NCBI GenBank assembly: GCA_020059765.1
Contig: JAGVBM010000346.1
Span: forward strand, 1 to 36,265
Length of the DNA: 36,265 nucleotides
Direction: 5' to 3'
Origin: Bacillota bacterium
GTDB lineage: Bacteria; Bacillota; Bacilli; Tumebacillales; Effusibacillaceae
Numbering within the stretch: the stretch's first letter is position 1; every line of letters begins with the position of its first letter. The notes under the pieces are model-generated. The model saw only the letters and a program-made list of their open reading frames with translations, was not told the origin of the DNA and did no database searches. The translations under genes were made by a program, and so were the position numbers. This document shows positions 1 to 9,677 of this stretch, in pieces.

Positions 1-958
1 CTTTGCCGATTGCGAGAGACAGTTGATAATCCGGGACAATCACCCGTGCCACTTTCTCGTCTTCCATCACATCCACAGAAACCACTTTGGCGGGGGACAA
101 TGCGTTGGCCACAAATTCAGCCAAATCGTTGTTCCAACGCACAATGTCAATTTTTTCGCCTTTCAGTTCATTCACAATCGCTTGCACGCGGGATCCTCTA
201 GGACCTACGCATGCCCCGACCGGATCCACGTCAGGGTTCTTGGTATGAACAGCAATTTTCGAACGTTGGCCCGCTTCCCGCGAAACGGATTTGATTTCGA
301 CCACGCCATCATAAATTTCCGGCACTTCCAATTCAAACAACCGTTTGAGCAAGCCCGGGTGCGTGCGCGAAATCAATACTTGCGGCCCTTTCGTCGTTTT
401 TTCCACTTTGGTGATGTAGCATTTCACGCGGTCCCCGTGTTTGAATCTTTCGCCGGGCATGATTTCTGTCAAAGGCAGCATCGCTTCAACCTTGCCTAGA
501 TCCACATAATAATTGCGCGCATCTTGCCGCTGCACAATCCCTGTGACGATATCATCTTCCCTGTCGATAAATTCCGAATAAATGAGGCCCCGTTCCGCTT
601 CCCGGATGCGTTGGGTCACAACTTGCTTCGCCGTTTGCGCCGCAATCCGGCCAAAGTCCCGGGGAGTCACCTCAATTTCCAAAATATCCCCAATTTGCAT
701 TCCCGGGTCGATTTGCTCGGCTGCGTCCAAGGAAACTTCCAACCGGGAATCTTCCGGCTCTTCTACCACTTGCTTGCGGGCAAATACCCGGACATCGCCC
801 GTCTGTCTGTCAATGTCTACGCGAACGTTTGCTGCAGAATTAAAGTTCCGTTTGTAACCGGAAATCAACGCCGCTTCAATCGCCTCAATCAACACTTCTT
901 TCTTGATTCCTTTTTCTTTTTCAAGCTGTTCCAACGCCTCGATAAACTCAACGTTCAT
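1..958 (-). CDS. nusA: Transcription termination/antitermination protein NusA (3' end cut by window edge)
   Basis: Own translation of the minus strand from ATG at 958: MNVEFIEALEQLEKEKGIKKEVLIEAIEAALISGYKRNF...GACVGPRGSRVQAIVNELKGEKIDIVRW; NusA N-terminal, S1 and KH motifs; directly follows rimP. Confidence 0.95.
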   Translation of the reverse strand, partial: MNVEFIEALEQLEKEKGIKKEVLIEAIEAALISGYKRNFNSAANVRVDIDRQTGDVRVFARKQVVEEPEDSRLEVSLDAAEQIDPGMQIGDILEIEVTPRDFGRIAAQTAKQVVTQRIREAERGLIYSEFIDREDDIVTGIVQRQDARNYYVDLGKVEAMLPLTEIMPGERFKHGDRVKCYITKVEKTTKGPQVLISRTHPGLLKRLFELEVPEIYDGVVEIKSVSREAGQRSKIAVHTKNPDVDPVGACVGPRGSRVQAIVNELKGEKIDIVRWNNDLAEFVANALSPAKVVSVDVMEDEKVARVIVPDYQLSLAIGK

Positions 959-976
959 AGAACCGCTTCCCCTCCT

Positions 977-1453
977 TTATGAAAAACTGATCGACAGCCG
1001 AGCGCCGGCAACTTTATTGGCTGGAATTGCGTATTCTTTGCGCACCGTTTTATCCATAACGGCAACGGTCACGGTGAGTGGATCGTAGGCGATCAATTCG
1101 CCGTCAAACTCTTTCTTTCCGTGAATCGGCTCAAAAGTTGTGATATGCACCTGCTTTCCAATCGCCTTTTCAAAATCCGCCGGTTTTTTCAAGGGCCGTT
1201 CCGCACCAGGGGATGAAACCTCCAAGAAATAGCTGGTCGGGATCGGGTCGACTTCATCCAGTTTGACAGATAAAGCCTCGCTTACCCTCCCGCAGTCTTC
1301 AATGTCAACACCGCCAGGTTTATCAATAAAGACGCGCAAAAACCAGTTTGCGCCCTGCTTGGTGTATTCCACTTCCACAAGTTCCAACTGTTCTTGTTCA
1401 AGAATCGGCAATACAAGCCCCTCTACAATGTCGACGACTTTTGTCTTGGACAT
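977..1453 (-). CDS. rimP: Ribosome maturation factor RimP
   Basis: 158 aa; [30 protein letters not shown]...[16 protein letters not shown]...[15 protein letters not shown] is the RimP signature; upstream of nusA. Confidence 0.95.
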   Translation of the reverse strand: MSKTKVVDIVEGLVLPILEQEQLELVEVEYTKQGANWFLRVFIDKPGGVDIEDCGRVSEALSVKLDEVDPIPTSYFLEVSSPGAERPLKKPADFEKAIGKQVHITTFEPIHGKKEFDGELIAYDPLTVTVAVMDKTVRKEYAIPANKVAGARLSISFS

Positions 1454-1493
1454 CTTACCCCTCCTGGTTTTTCAATCACCCTTATAATATCGA

Positions 1494-1515
1494 AAGAGTG
1501 GGTTGCCCCACTCTT
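1494..1515 (-). other. Hairpin in rimP leader (9-bp stem, GCAA loop on the minus strand)
   Basis: Minus strand AAGAGTGGG-GCAA-CCCACTCTT, followed by TCGATATTATAAGGG rather than a U-tract. Confidence 0.6.
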
Positions 1516-1547
1516 AAAAAGAAAACCGCTTCTAATTTACCCATACC

Positions 1548-1576
1548 AGTGTAACACAGGAAAGAAAAGGTTGCAA
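1548..1576 (-). promoter_or_regulatory. Candidate sigma-A promoter for rimP-nusA
   Basis: Minus strand TTGCAA (1571-1576), 17 bp, TACACT (1548-1553), located between the polC stop and the rimP start. Confidence 0.5.
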
Positions 1577-1581
1577 GCCTC

Positions 1582-1605
1582 CCGCTCTCCAAACCGCTCT
1601 CCAAA
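1582..1605. repeat. Perfect 12-bp tandem direct repeat (CCGCTCTCCAAA x2)
   Basis: Sequence ccgctctccaaaccgctctccaaa at 1582-1605. Confidence 0.85.
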
Positions 1606-1637
1606 CCAGGCCATGGCCGCCACACCGCCACCTGCGG

Positions 1638-4600
1638 TTAAAACAAGCTGAGTTGATTGGTTTCCGGCAAATCTTTCAAGCAACCAAAACCCTGCAGCAA
1701 TTCAATCACCGTTTTTGATGCTCGCGATCTTTGCTGCAGATCTTCCACCGACAAAAATGGGCCTTCTGCACGGGCAGACACAATGCTTTTCGCCGCCGAT
1801 TCGCCGACACCCGCCAACGCACCAAATGGCGGCAACAGTCCGTTTTCCATCACCTGGAATTTGGTCGCATCGGATTGGTAAAGGTCAAGAGGGTAGAAAT
1901 TATAGCCGCGTGCCGTCATCTCAAGCGCCATCTCCAATACGGTATGCAGCGCTTTTTCTTTCGGTGACGCCGTGATTCCCTTCCCTTCGATCTCCTCGAT
2001 CTTGTTCCAGATCGCTTGATAGCCTTGTGTCATCAATTGCAGATCGAAATCATCCGCCCGTACCGAGAAGTAGGTGGCGTAAAACTCCAGAGGCCGATGC
2101 ACCTTGAACCAGGCAATGCGCACCGCCATCAAAACATACGCGGCCGCGTGCGCCTTCGGGAACATGTACTTGATCTGTTTGCAGGACCAGATGTACCAAT
2201 CGGGAACCCCGAAGGATTTCATATATTCCTCGTCTTCCGGCGGCACCCCTTTCCCTTTCCGCACAGATTCCATGATTTTGAAGGCACGGCTCGGCTCAAG
2301 TCCTTGATAAATCAGATAGACCATAATGTCGTCCCGGCATCCGATCACATCCGACAGCTTGCAAATTCCCTTACGAATCAATTCTTGCGCGTTGTTCAGC
2401 CAGACGTCCGTTCCGTGCGACAAACCGGAAATCTGCACCAACTCGGCAAAGGTACTCGGCTTCGTGTCTTCCAGCATTTGCCGGACAAACTTGGTGCCGA
2501 ATTCCGGAATTCCGTAGGTGCCGGTTTTCGAGCGAATCTGTTCCGGCGTTACGCCCAAAGCTTCTGTACCGCTGAATAAGGACATGACCTGCGGATCATC
2601 CGTCGGGATCGTCTTCGGATCAATCTCCGTCAAGTCCTGCAGCATGCGAATCACCGTTGGATCGTCATGCCCGAGGATATCCAGCTTTAACAGATTGTCA
2701 TGGATCGAATGAAAATCAAAATGGGTTGTCCGCCATTCCGAACTTTTGTCATCGGCCGGAAACTGGATCGGCGAACAGTCATAAATGTCCATATAGTCAG
2801 GAACAACGATGATTCCCCCCGGATGTTGGCCGGTCGTTCGCTTGACGCCGGAACACCCGCTGACCAACCGGGCAATTTCCGCGTTGCGGAAATTTTCCCC
2901 TTTTTCTTCCGCATATTTTTTCACATATCCGAAGGCGGTCTTTTCGGCCACCGTCGCAATCGTTCCGGCACGGTACACATAGTCCGCACCGAACAAGTCC
3001 TGCGTGTACTTATGAGCTCTCGGTTGATACTCGCCTGAGAAGTTCAAATCAATGTCGGGCACCTTGTCCCCCTTGAATCCGAGGAATGTTTCAAAGGGAA
3101 TGTCCTGGCCGTCTTTTTTCAATGGAGTTCCGCAGGACGGGCAGTCTTGGTCCGGCAAATCATAGCCTGAACCGAACGATCCGTCGGCGATAAATTCACT
3201 GTATTTGCATGACGGGCACAAATAATGAGGCGGCAGCGGATTCACCTCGGTAATGTCGGAAAAAGTCGCCACCAGCGACGAACCCACCGATCCGCGGGAA
3301 CCGACCAAGTACCCATCAGACAGGGATTTTTTCACCAGTTTCGAAGAAATCAGATAGATCACGGAAAACCCGTGGGTAATGATCGATGTCAATTCTTTCT
3401 CCAATCGCTTTTCCACAATTTCCGGCAGCGGGGATCCGTATAAATGGCGTGCTTTGTCATAGCACATGTTGCGGATTTCATCGTCTGAACCCTCAATAAC
3501 CGGGGTATACAGCTTGTCCGGGATCGGACTGACGTCATCGATCCGGTCGGCTATCCGGCGCGGGTTTTCCACAACAATCTGGTAACCGATTTGATCTCCC
3601 AAATAGGAAAAAGCGTGCAGCATCTCATCGGTCGTCATGAAATACAACGGAGGTTGATCGCCCGCCTGCGGATCGCCCACTGATTGCAGAAACACGTCCC
3701 GGTAAATTTCATCTTCCGGATTGAGAAAATGGACATCTCCCGTTGCAACAACCGGTTTGTCAAGCAATCTGCCAATTTCCAGAATCTGTTGATGGTAGTC
3801 TTTGACCGCGTCCAGCGAAGAAATCGACTCGTTTTTCAACAAGGGTTTGTAATGTTCGACCGGCTGAATTTCCAGATAATCATAGAACTCAGCAATCTCT
3901 TGCAGCTCTTGCTGGTTTTTGCCGCGAAGAATCGACTGAAACAGCTCCCCCTGCTGGCAAGCGGTTCCCACCAGCAACCCTTCCCGATGTTTGACCAACA
4001 GACTGCGCGGCACTCTGGGATGGCGGTAGAAATATTTCACATGCGACTCGGATACAATTTGATAGAGATTCTTGAGTCCCGTTTTGTTTTGCACTAGAAT
4101 GGTCGCATGAAACGGACGGATGCGGGAATAGTCCACATCCCCGTCATTTTCGTTCAATTGGGACAAACGATCGATTCCCCGCTCTCGCAGATCCTTCAAC
4201 ATGTATTGAAAAACTTTCGCCGTCGCAACCGTATCGTCCAGCGCCCGGTGATGATTGACCAAATCAACGCCGAACTTGTGGGTCAATGTCTTCAGACGGT
4301 AATTTTTTTCCGACGGATACAGTTTGCGCGCCAAAGGCAGAGTATCCAGCACGGGATTGGTCCATTCATCCATACCGATGCGGGCAGCGCACACCGAAAT
4401 AAAACCGAGGTCAAATTCGGCATTGTGGGCCACAAGCACCGCATCCCCGACAAATTCGCGGAACTTCGGCAACGCTTCCGCCAGCTTCGGCTGTCCTTTG
4501 ACCATATCGTTGGAGATGCCGGTCAGTTCCGTAATCTTCGGGGAGATTTCGGTTTCGGGATCGATCAGTGTCGTCCATTCTCCGATAATCTCCGACCCCT

Positions 4601-5966
4601 TCATTTTAACGGCCGCAATTTCAATCAACGTGTTTTCAGCCGCATTCAGACCGGTGGTTTCCGTATCAAACACCACATAGTGTGTTTCCTCATTGATGGA
4701 ATAATTGTTTGCCTCCGTCAACTTGTACACAATCGGAACGCCGTCATCCACCACATAGGCTTCCAACCCCAAGATGCACTTGATGCCCGCTTTCTTGGCT
4801 GCATTGTAAGCTTCCGGAAAGGATTGAACCACACCGTGATCGGTAACGGCAATCGCCGGATGTCCCCACTTGGCGGCTTGTGTGATCAGGTCTTTGACAG
4901 GCGCAACCCCGTCCAGCGTACTCATTGGCGTATGCAGATGCAATTCGACACGCTTTTCTTCCGCCGTATCTTTTCTCGCAGGCGGTTCAATTTCAAACAT
5001 GTCCTGCGCAATCAGCACCAACTCTTTGGCAAAAGTGTCAAACTGAACGGCCCCCTGCACATGCACCCATTTGCTGTCAGCCAACAACTTTAACGTTTCC
5101 AGCTGTTTGCCTTCTTTAGCAAAGATCTTGCACATGATGGAATCGGTAAAGTCGGTCAGATTGAATTGAAACAGGGTTCGTCCGCTTGCCAAACTCCTGG
5201 TTTCAAGGCCAAACACCTTCCCTTTGACTGCCACTCGCCGCATCTCGTCGCCGATCATGTGAATCTGCGTCAAGGAATCTTCAATCGGCCGTCCGATGGC
5301 CAATTTTTCCGGCCGTACAGTTTCCGCCCCGTCACTCGCTTTTTCCTTCTCCTTTTCTTCCTCGGCGACAATCGACTGTTTCATCTGTTCAACCAAACTC
5401 AGTTCTTCTTCCAGGTTCTTTTGCCGAATTTGCTCGACTTTGTCGTTGGCCTGCTCATCCAATTGGAATTGGACGCGAACCGACAGGCCCACCTCATCGC
5501 GAAACCACCGTTCCATCGCCGATGAAACGCCCTTTTTTTGCAATCGATCCAGCGCGAGTTGGTTCAACAGGGAGAGACGGATTTGACTGTCTTCCATTGT
5601 TCTTTCGGATTGCCGCAGAGCGTTGGCGGAGACGGGTTCGCTGCCGCAAACCTGCTCGACGCACAAATCCCAATAGGAATCGATCCACTGAGCGACATTG
5701 TCATGAACATCCGGATACCGAAAACGGGTTGCCACACTTGCTTCCAACGGCAAACGTTTGGCCAGGGAATCGATGATTTCTTGATAGATTTCGGGCGGTA
5801 ACCGATTTTCACTGGCCAAATGGATCACAACCTGTTGCTTGGAACGCGAAACAATGACTTTTTCGATGAGCACTTGTTCCGCATGAGACAGCGTCGCAGG
5901 ATTTGTCCAATGCAACGTGTCCCGGAACAGAGAGAGACGTTTCCCGTTTGTTTCCACCAAGCTCAT
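1638..5966 (-). CDS. polC: DNA polymerase III alpha subunit, Gram-positive PolC type
   Basis: 1442 aa; PHP motif (ELHLHTPMSTLDGV), DEDD exonuclease (VVFDTETTGLNAAENTLIEIAAVK), zinc motif (CPSC...CPSC), polymerase motif (GDKVPDIDLNFSGEYQ); SD GGAGGTTTTGAG before ATG. Confidence 0.98.
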   Translation of the reverse strand: MSLVETNGKRLSLFRDTLHWTNPATLSHAEQVLIEKVIVSRSKQQVVIHLASENRLPPEIYQEIIDSLAKRLPLEASVATRFRYPDVHDNVAQWIDSYWDLCVEQVCGSEPVSANALRQSERTMEDSQIRLSLLNQLALDRLQKKGVSSAMERWFRDEVGLSVRVQFQLDEQANDKVEQIRQKNLEEELSLVEQMKQSIVAEEEKEKEKASDGAETVRPEKLAIGRPIEDSLTQIHMIGDEMRRVAVKGKVFGLETRSLASGRTLFQFNLTDFTDSIMCKIFAKEGKQLETLKLLADSKWVHVQGAVQFDTFAKELVLIAQDMFEIEPPARKDTAEEKRVELHLHTPMSTLDGVAPVKDLITQAAKWGHPAIAVTDHGVVQSFPEAYNAAKKAGIKCILGLEAYVVDDGVPIVYKLTEANNYSINEETHYVVFDTETTGLNAAENTLIEIAAVKMKGSEIIGEWTTLIDPETEISPKITELTGISNDMVKGQPKLAEALPKFREFVGDAVLVAHNAEFDLGFISVCAARIGMDEWTNPVLDTLPLARKLYPSEKNYRLKTLTHKFGVDLVNHHRALDDTVATAKVFQYMLKDLRERGIDRLSQLNENDGDVDYSRIRPFHATILVQNKTGLKNLYQIVSESHVKYFYRHPRVPRSLLVKHREGLLVGTACQQGELFQSILRGKNQQELQEIAEFYDYLEIQPVEHYKPLLKNESISSLDAVKDYHQQILEIGRLLDKPVVATGDVHFLNPEDEIYRDVFLQSVGDPQAGDQPPLYFMTTDEMLHAFSYLGDQIGYQIVVENPRRIADRIDDVSPIPDKLYTPVIEGSDDEIRNMCYDKARHLYGSPLPEIVEKRLEKELTSIITHGFSVIYLISSKLVKKSLSDGYLVGSRGSVGSSLVATFSDITEVNPLPPHYLCPSCKYSEFIADGSFGSGYDLPDQDCPSCGTPLKKDGQDIPFETFLGFKGDKVPDIDLNFSGEYQPRAHKYTQDLFGADYVYRAGTIATVAEKTAFGYVKKYAEEKGENFRNAEIARLVSGCSGVKRTTGQHPGGIIVVPDYMDIYDCSPIQFPADDKSSEWRTTHFDFHSIHDNLLKLDILGHDDPTVIRMLQDLTEIDPKTIPTDDPQVMSLFSGTEALGVTPEQIRSKTGTYGIPEFGTKFVRQMLEDTKPSTFAELVQISGLSHGTDVWLNNAQELIRKGICKLSDVIGCRDDIMVYLIYQGLEPSRAFKIMESVRKGKGVPPEDEEYMKSFGVPDWYIWSCKQIKYMFPKAHAAAYVLMAVRIAWFKVHRPLEFYATYFSVRADDFDLQLMTQGYQAIWNKIEEIEGKGITASPKEKALHTVLEMALEMTARGYNFYPLDLYQSDATKFQVMENGLLPPFGALAGVGESAAKSIVSARAEGPFLSVEDLQQRSRASKTVIELLQGFGCLKDLPETNQLSLF

Positions 5967-6019
5967 CTCAAAACCTCCAAACTTTAGTTCTATACTCCAT
6001 GCACCCTGCTGTCACAAGC

Positions 6020-6643
6020 CTATTTTCCCATGACCCGCATAATCTCCCAGTACATTTTCAATCGGGCAGCCATTCCATGCAGCAGGCCCAGTTTTTCTTC
6101 CTTCATTTGCTGCGTCACGTCATGCAGGAACACTTCCGCAATCGGCAGTTGCATGCGTTTGACATGATTCGTGATGATCAAATCCACGCCGAACCTCGTC
6201 GTCGCCAAATCGGGAATGCTTTCCAGCAGTTCCCGTCGCAATACACGTTGTCCGGTGATGGAGGGAGCGATTTTTTGCGCCCAATCTGTCCACTTCCGAC
6301 CGGAAGCAAACAACCCAAGCGACATCACGGCCTGTCCATGGATCACCGGTTCAGCGAGAGATCGCAGATGATACGGATGAAGACCGATCAAATCCGCATC
6401 CAGCATGGTAAGAAAGGGGGTTTCGCAGGCCTGAAAACCGACTGCGATCGCCCCCCCTTTTCCCTGATTGCGTTCCGTTCGTATGACGCGTACGCCAAAC
6501 GCAGCGGCAACGCTCGACGTTTCATCCGAAGAACCGTCATCCACCACAATAATCTCTTGAAAATCGGGCATTTCCGTGACAACGCTCAATACGCGAGAAA
6601 TGTTGGCCGCTTCATTGTAAGCCGGAATGATCAACGTATTCAC
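6020..6643 (-). CDS. Family 2 glycosyltransferase (GT-A fold)
   Basis: 207 aa with GTG start; MNTLIIPAYNEAANISRVL...IVVDDGSSDETSSVAAAFGVRVI...LTMLDADLIGLHPYHL; SD GAGGAGG. Confidence 0.85.
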   Translation of the reverse strand: MNTLIIPAYNEAANISRVLSVVTEMPDFQEIIVVDDGSSDETSSVAAAFGVRVIRTERNQGKGGAIAVGFQACETPFLTMLDADLIGLHPYHLRSLAEPVIHGQAVMSLGLFASGRKWTDWAQKIAPSITGQRVLRRELLESIPDLATTRFGVDLIITNHVKRMQLPIAEVFLHDVTQQMKEEKLGLLHGMAARLKMYWEIMRVMGK

Positions 6644-6721
6644 GTTGCAAACCTCCTCGAAACAAGTTCCCGGCCCCTCTCCCGTATTTTCGGTTTACAC
6701 AGTTTCTACCCGTCAAATCTG

Positions 6722-8443
6722 TTATTTGGACACCCGTTGTTCCTGAATGAGCTGCAAGATGCGCTCGATCGCCTCTTCTCCAGTCAGGTCGAACATCTCC
6801 TGCTCGCTGCGCAGTTTGAATTCCACCCGTCCTTCCCCGGCCTGTTTGCCGATTGTCACCCGTATAGGAATTCCAATCAGGTCCGCATCTTTAAACTTGA
6901 CACCCGGTCGTTCGTCACGGTCATCGAGCAACACCTCGACACCTATACCGCGCAGCCGGTCGTACAGATCCTCCGTCAATTTCATTTGTGTTTCGTCTTT
7001 GACGGAAACCGGGATCAAATGAACATGGAACGGAGCAATCGAGACCGGCCAGATAATCCCGTTCTCGTCATGGCTTTGTTCGACAATCGCGGACAGCACC
7101 CGCGACACCCCGATGCCGTAACACCCCATGATCATCGCTTGCTCCTGCCCGTTGGCGTCGAGAACCGCAGCACCCAGCTTTTCACTGTATTTAGTGCCTA
7201 ATTTAAACACGTGTCCGACTTCAATCCCCCGATAGAATTTCAATGTTCCTTCGCAGCGGGGGCAGTGATCGCCCTCGATTACATTGCGGAAATCTCCGCT
7301 GAATTCAATCGGGAAATCCACACCCGGTTTGACATTGCGCAGATGGTAATCTTTCTCGTTGGCGCCGGCAATGCCGCTCGACATGACCCCCACTTCCCGA
7401 TCGACCAGCACCTGAATGCCCGACAGCCCGACAGGACCGGCAAATCCGATCGGCGCTCCCGTTACTTTCGCGGTGGTCTCCGGATCGGCCAGTTCAAGAT
7501 CGGTTGCATCCAGATAATTTTTCACCTTTACTTCATTTGCTTCATGATCTCCGCGCAGCACGACTGCCACCGGTTGGCCGTCCGCCACATAAATCAGCGT
7601 CTTGATCAGATCCTGCGGCTTTACTCCGAAGGATTCGGTCAATTGATCAATCGTGCGGAGATTCGGCGTATGGAACTTCTCATGTTCTCCCGCAGCCACT
7701 TCCCGATATTCGGTTTTGCCCGGCGCCGCTTCCGCTTTCTCCAGGTTCGCCGCATAATCGCAGCTTGTACAAACGGCAATCGTATCTTCCCCAATATCTG
7801 CCAATGCCATAAACTCGTGCGTGCCGCCTTCACCGCCGATGGCGCCGGCATCCGCTTCCACCGGACGGAAATTCAACCCAGTTCGCGTAAAGATCCGACT
7901 GTACGCGTCATACATGGACCAGTAGGTTTTGTCCAGCCCCTCCCAATCCGAGTCGAAGGAGTAGGCATCTTTCATCAAGAATTCCCGCCCTCGCAGCAAA
8001 CCGAAGCGGGGACGGCGTTCATCGCGAAATTTGGTCTGGATCTGGTACAAATTCATCGGAAGCTTGCGATAGGAACGAACTTCGTTGCGCATCAGTGTGG
8101 TAATGACCTCTTCATGCGTCGGTCCCAATGCAAATTCCCGTTCATGCCGGTCATGGAAACGAATCAGCTCCGGTCCGTATACCTGATAGCGTCCCGACTC
8201 CTGCCATAATTCCGCCGGCTGCATCGCGGGCATCAGCAGTTCCTGGGCGCCAGTACGGTCCATCTCTTCCCGTACGATCGTTTCGACCTTGCGCAGTACG
8301 CGCCACCCCATCGGCAGATATGTATACACTCCCGCCGCCAACTGACGTATAAATCCCGCACGCAGCATCAGTTTATGGCTGATCGCTTCCGCTTCCGCCG
8401 GTGCTTCCCGCAGGGTCGGCGCCAAAAATGTGCTTTGTCTCAT
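6722..8443 (-). CDS. proS: Prolyl-tRNA synthetase (bacterial type with editing insertion)
   Basis: MRQSTFLAPTLREAPAEAEAISHKLMLRAGFIRQLAAGVYTYLPMGWRVL...; the ORF track start (8476) is 11 codons upstream; SD GGAGGGG supports the start at 8443. Confidence 0.96.
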   Translation of the reverse strand: MRQSTFLAPTLREAPAEAEAISHKLMLRAGFIRQLAAGVYTYLPMGWRVLRKVETIVREEMDRTGAQELLMPAMQPAELWQESGRYQVYGPELIRFHDRHEREFALGPTHEEVITTLMRNEVRSYRKLPMNLYQIQTKFRDERRPRFGLLRGREFLMKDAYSFDSDWEGLDKTYWSMYDAYSRIFTRTGLNFRPVEADAGAIGGEGGTHEFMALADIGEDTIAVCTSCDYAANLEKAEAAPGKTEYREVAAGEHEKFHTPNLRTIDQLTESFGVKPQDLIKTLIYVADGQPVAVVLRGDHEANEVKVKNYLDATDLELADPETTAKVTGAPIGFAGPVGLSGIQVLVDREVGVMSSGIAGANEKDYHLRNVKPGVDFPIEFSGDFRNVIEGDHCPRCEGTLKFYRGIEVGHVFKLGTKYSEKLGAAVLDANGQEQAMIMGCYGIGVSRVLSAIVEQSHDENGIIWPVSIAPFHVHLIPVSVKDETQMKLTEDLYDRLRGIGVEVLLDDRDERPGVKFKDADLIGIPIRVTIGKQAGEGRVEFKLRSEQEMFDLTGEEAIERILQLIQEQRVSK

Positions 8444-8472
8444 TCTTACGCCCCTCCATTTCACGTTCGGTT

Positions 8473-9648
8473 TCAATACTTACTGATCTTTTCCGCAATT
8501 TGCAGAGCCGTCTTGCGCGCCCATGCATCACATTGCAAAATTTCCGCAAGTGAAGGTTGCGAAATGACATCATGCTGGTCAGCAATCTGCAACAGGATCT
8601 GCTCAATTTCGAGAAACCCGATTTTCTCCCGTAAAAACAAGTCGACTGCCACCTCGTTCGCCGCGTTGACTGCCGCCGGCAAACTGCCTCCCGTCCTGCC
8701 TGCCTGATAGGCGAGGCGCAAAATGGGAAACCGATCCGGATCCGGTTCCCGAAACGTCAACGAACCGACTGCCACCAGATCCAACGCCGGCCAATCCGCT
8801 GTTATCCGCTCCGGATAGGTCAGAGCATATTGAATCGGCACCCGCATATCAGGCGACCCGAGCTGCGCCAAAACAGACCGATCTTCAAATTCCACAAGCG
8901 AGTGGACAATGCTTTGCGGATGGATCACCACATCGATTCGGTCGTAGGGCAGACCAAACAACCAATGGGCTTCGATCACTTCAAGCCCTTTATTCATCAA
9001 AGTCGCCGAGTCGACAGTGATCTTGGCCCCCATTGACCAATTGGGGTGTGCCAGTGCGTCGCTTGGACGCGCGCGCCGCATCTCCTCTCGGGTCTTGTCG
9101 CGAAAAGCCCCGCCGGAAGCGGTCAGCAGAATCCGTCTTACCGATTGCCGCGATTCACCGTGAATACATTGAAAAATGGCCGAATGCTCGCTGTCGACCG
9201 GGAGGATACGGGAACCGGTCGCAGCCGCCATCTCTGTCACCAAATGCCCAGCCGCCACGAGGGTTTCCTTGTTGGCCAAGGCGATATCTTTTCCCGCTTG
9301 AATCGCTGCGATCGTCGGAGACAGTCCCAAGCTTCCGACAACGGCAGTTACGACCATCTCCGCATCCGGATGGCTGGCAGCAGCCAGCATGCCCGCTTCC
9401 CCCCACTCGATCTGTACGGACCGTGCCAGTTCCGGCGGCAGTTCGTCCCGCAATCGGCGGGCCGACTCCTGAGTGCCGACGGACACCAATCGGGGTCGAA
9501 ATAGTTCGATCTGCTTCCGCACTTCAGTCAGATTGGAACCGGCTGCCAATGCAGTTATTTGAAAAGCTTCCGGATTCGCAGCCACCACGTCCAGGGTCTG
9601 TGTCCCGATTGAGCCGGTCGAGCCCAATATCGCCAGTTTTTTTGGCAT
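8473..9648 (-). CDS. dxr: 1-deoxy-D-xylulose 5-phosphate reductoisomerase
   Basis: 391 aa; MPKKLAILGSTGSIGTQTLDVV...NKETLVAAG...PVDSEHSAIFQC...SATLMNKGLEVIEAHWLF. Confidence 0.98.
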   Translation of the reverse strand: MPKKLAILGSTGSIGTQTLDVVAANPEAFQITALAAGSNLTEVRKQIELFRPRLVSVGTQESARRLRDELPPELARSVQIEWGEAGMLAAASHPDAEMVVTAVVGSLGLSPTIAAIQAGKDIALANKETLVAAGHLVTEMAAATGSRILPVDSEHSAIFQCIHGESRQSVRRILLTASGGAFRDKTREEMRRARPSDALAHPNWSMGAKITVDSATLMNKGLEVIEAHWLFGLPYDRIDVVIHPQSIVHSLVEFEDRSVLAQLGSPDMRVPIQYALTYPERITADWPALDLVAVGSLTFREPDPDRFPILRLAYQAGRTGGSLPAAVNAANEVAVDLFLREKIGFLEIEQILLQIADQHDVISQPSLAEILQCDAWARKTALQIAEKISKY

Positions 9649-9677
9649 TTCATCACCTCAAACATCCGACCGTGCGC

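Noticed and set aside
23-499. Plus-strand ORFs at the left edge as possible genes
   Set aside because: The minus strand there encodes NusA, which the ORF track omits because the frame runs off the window.
4107-5093. 328-aa plus-strand ORF inside polC
   Set aside because: Fully antisense to conserved PolC PHP/exonuclease region; shadow ORF.
5903-7201. 432-aa plus-strand ORF spanning polC, the GT2 gene and proS
   Set aside because: Antisense to three well-supported genes, no recognisable domain, composition typical of a shadow ORF.
7211-8209. 332-aa plus-strand ORF inside proS
   Set aside because: Fully antisense to proS; no family signature.
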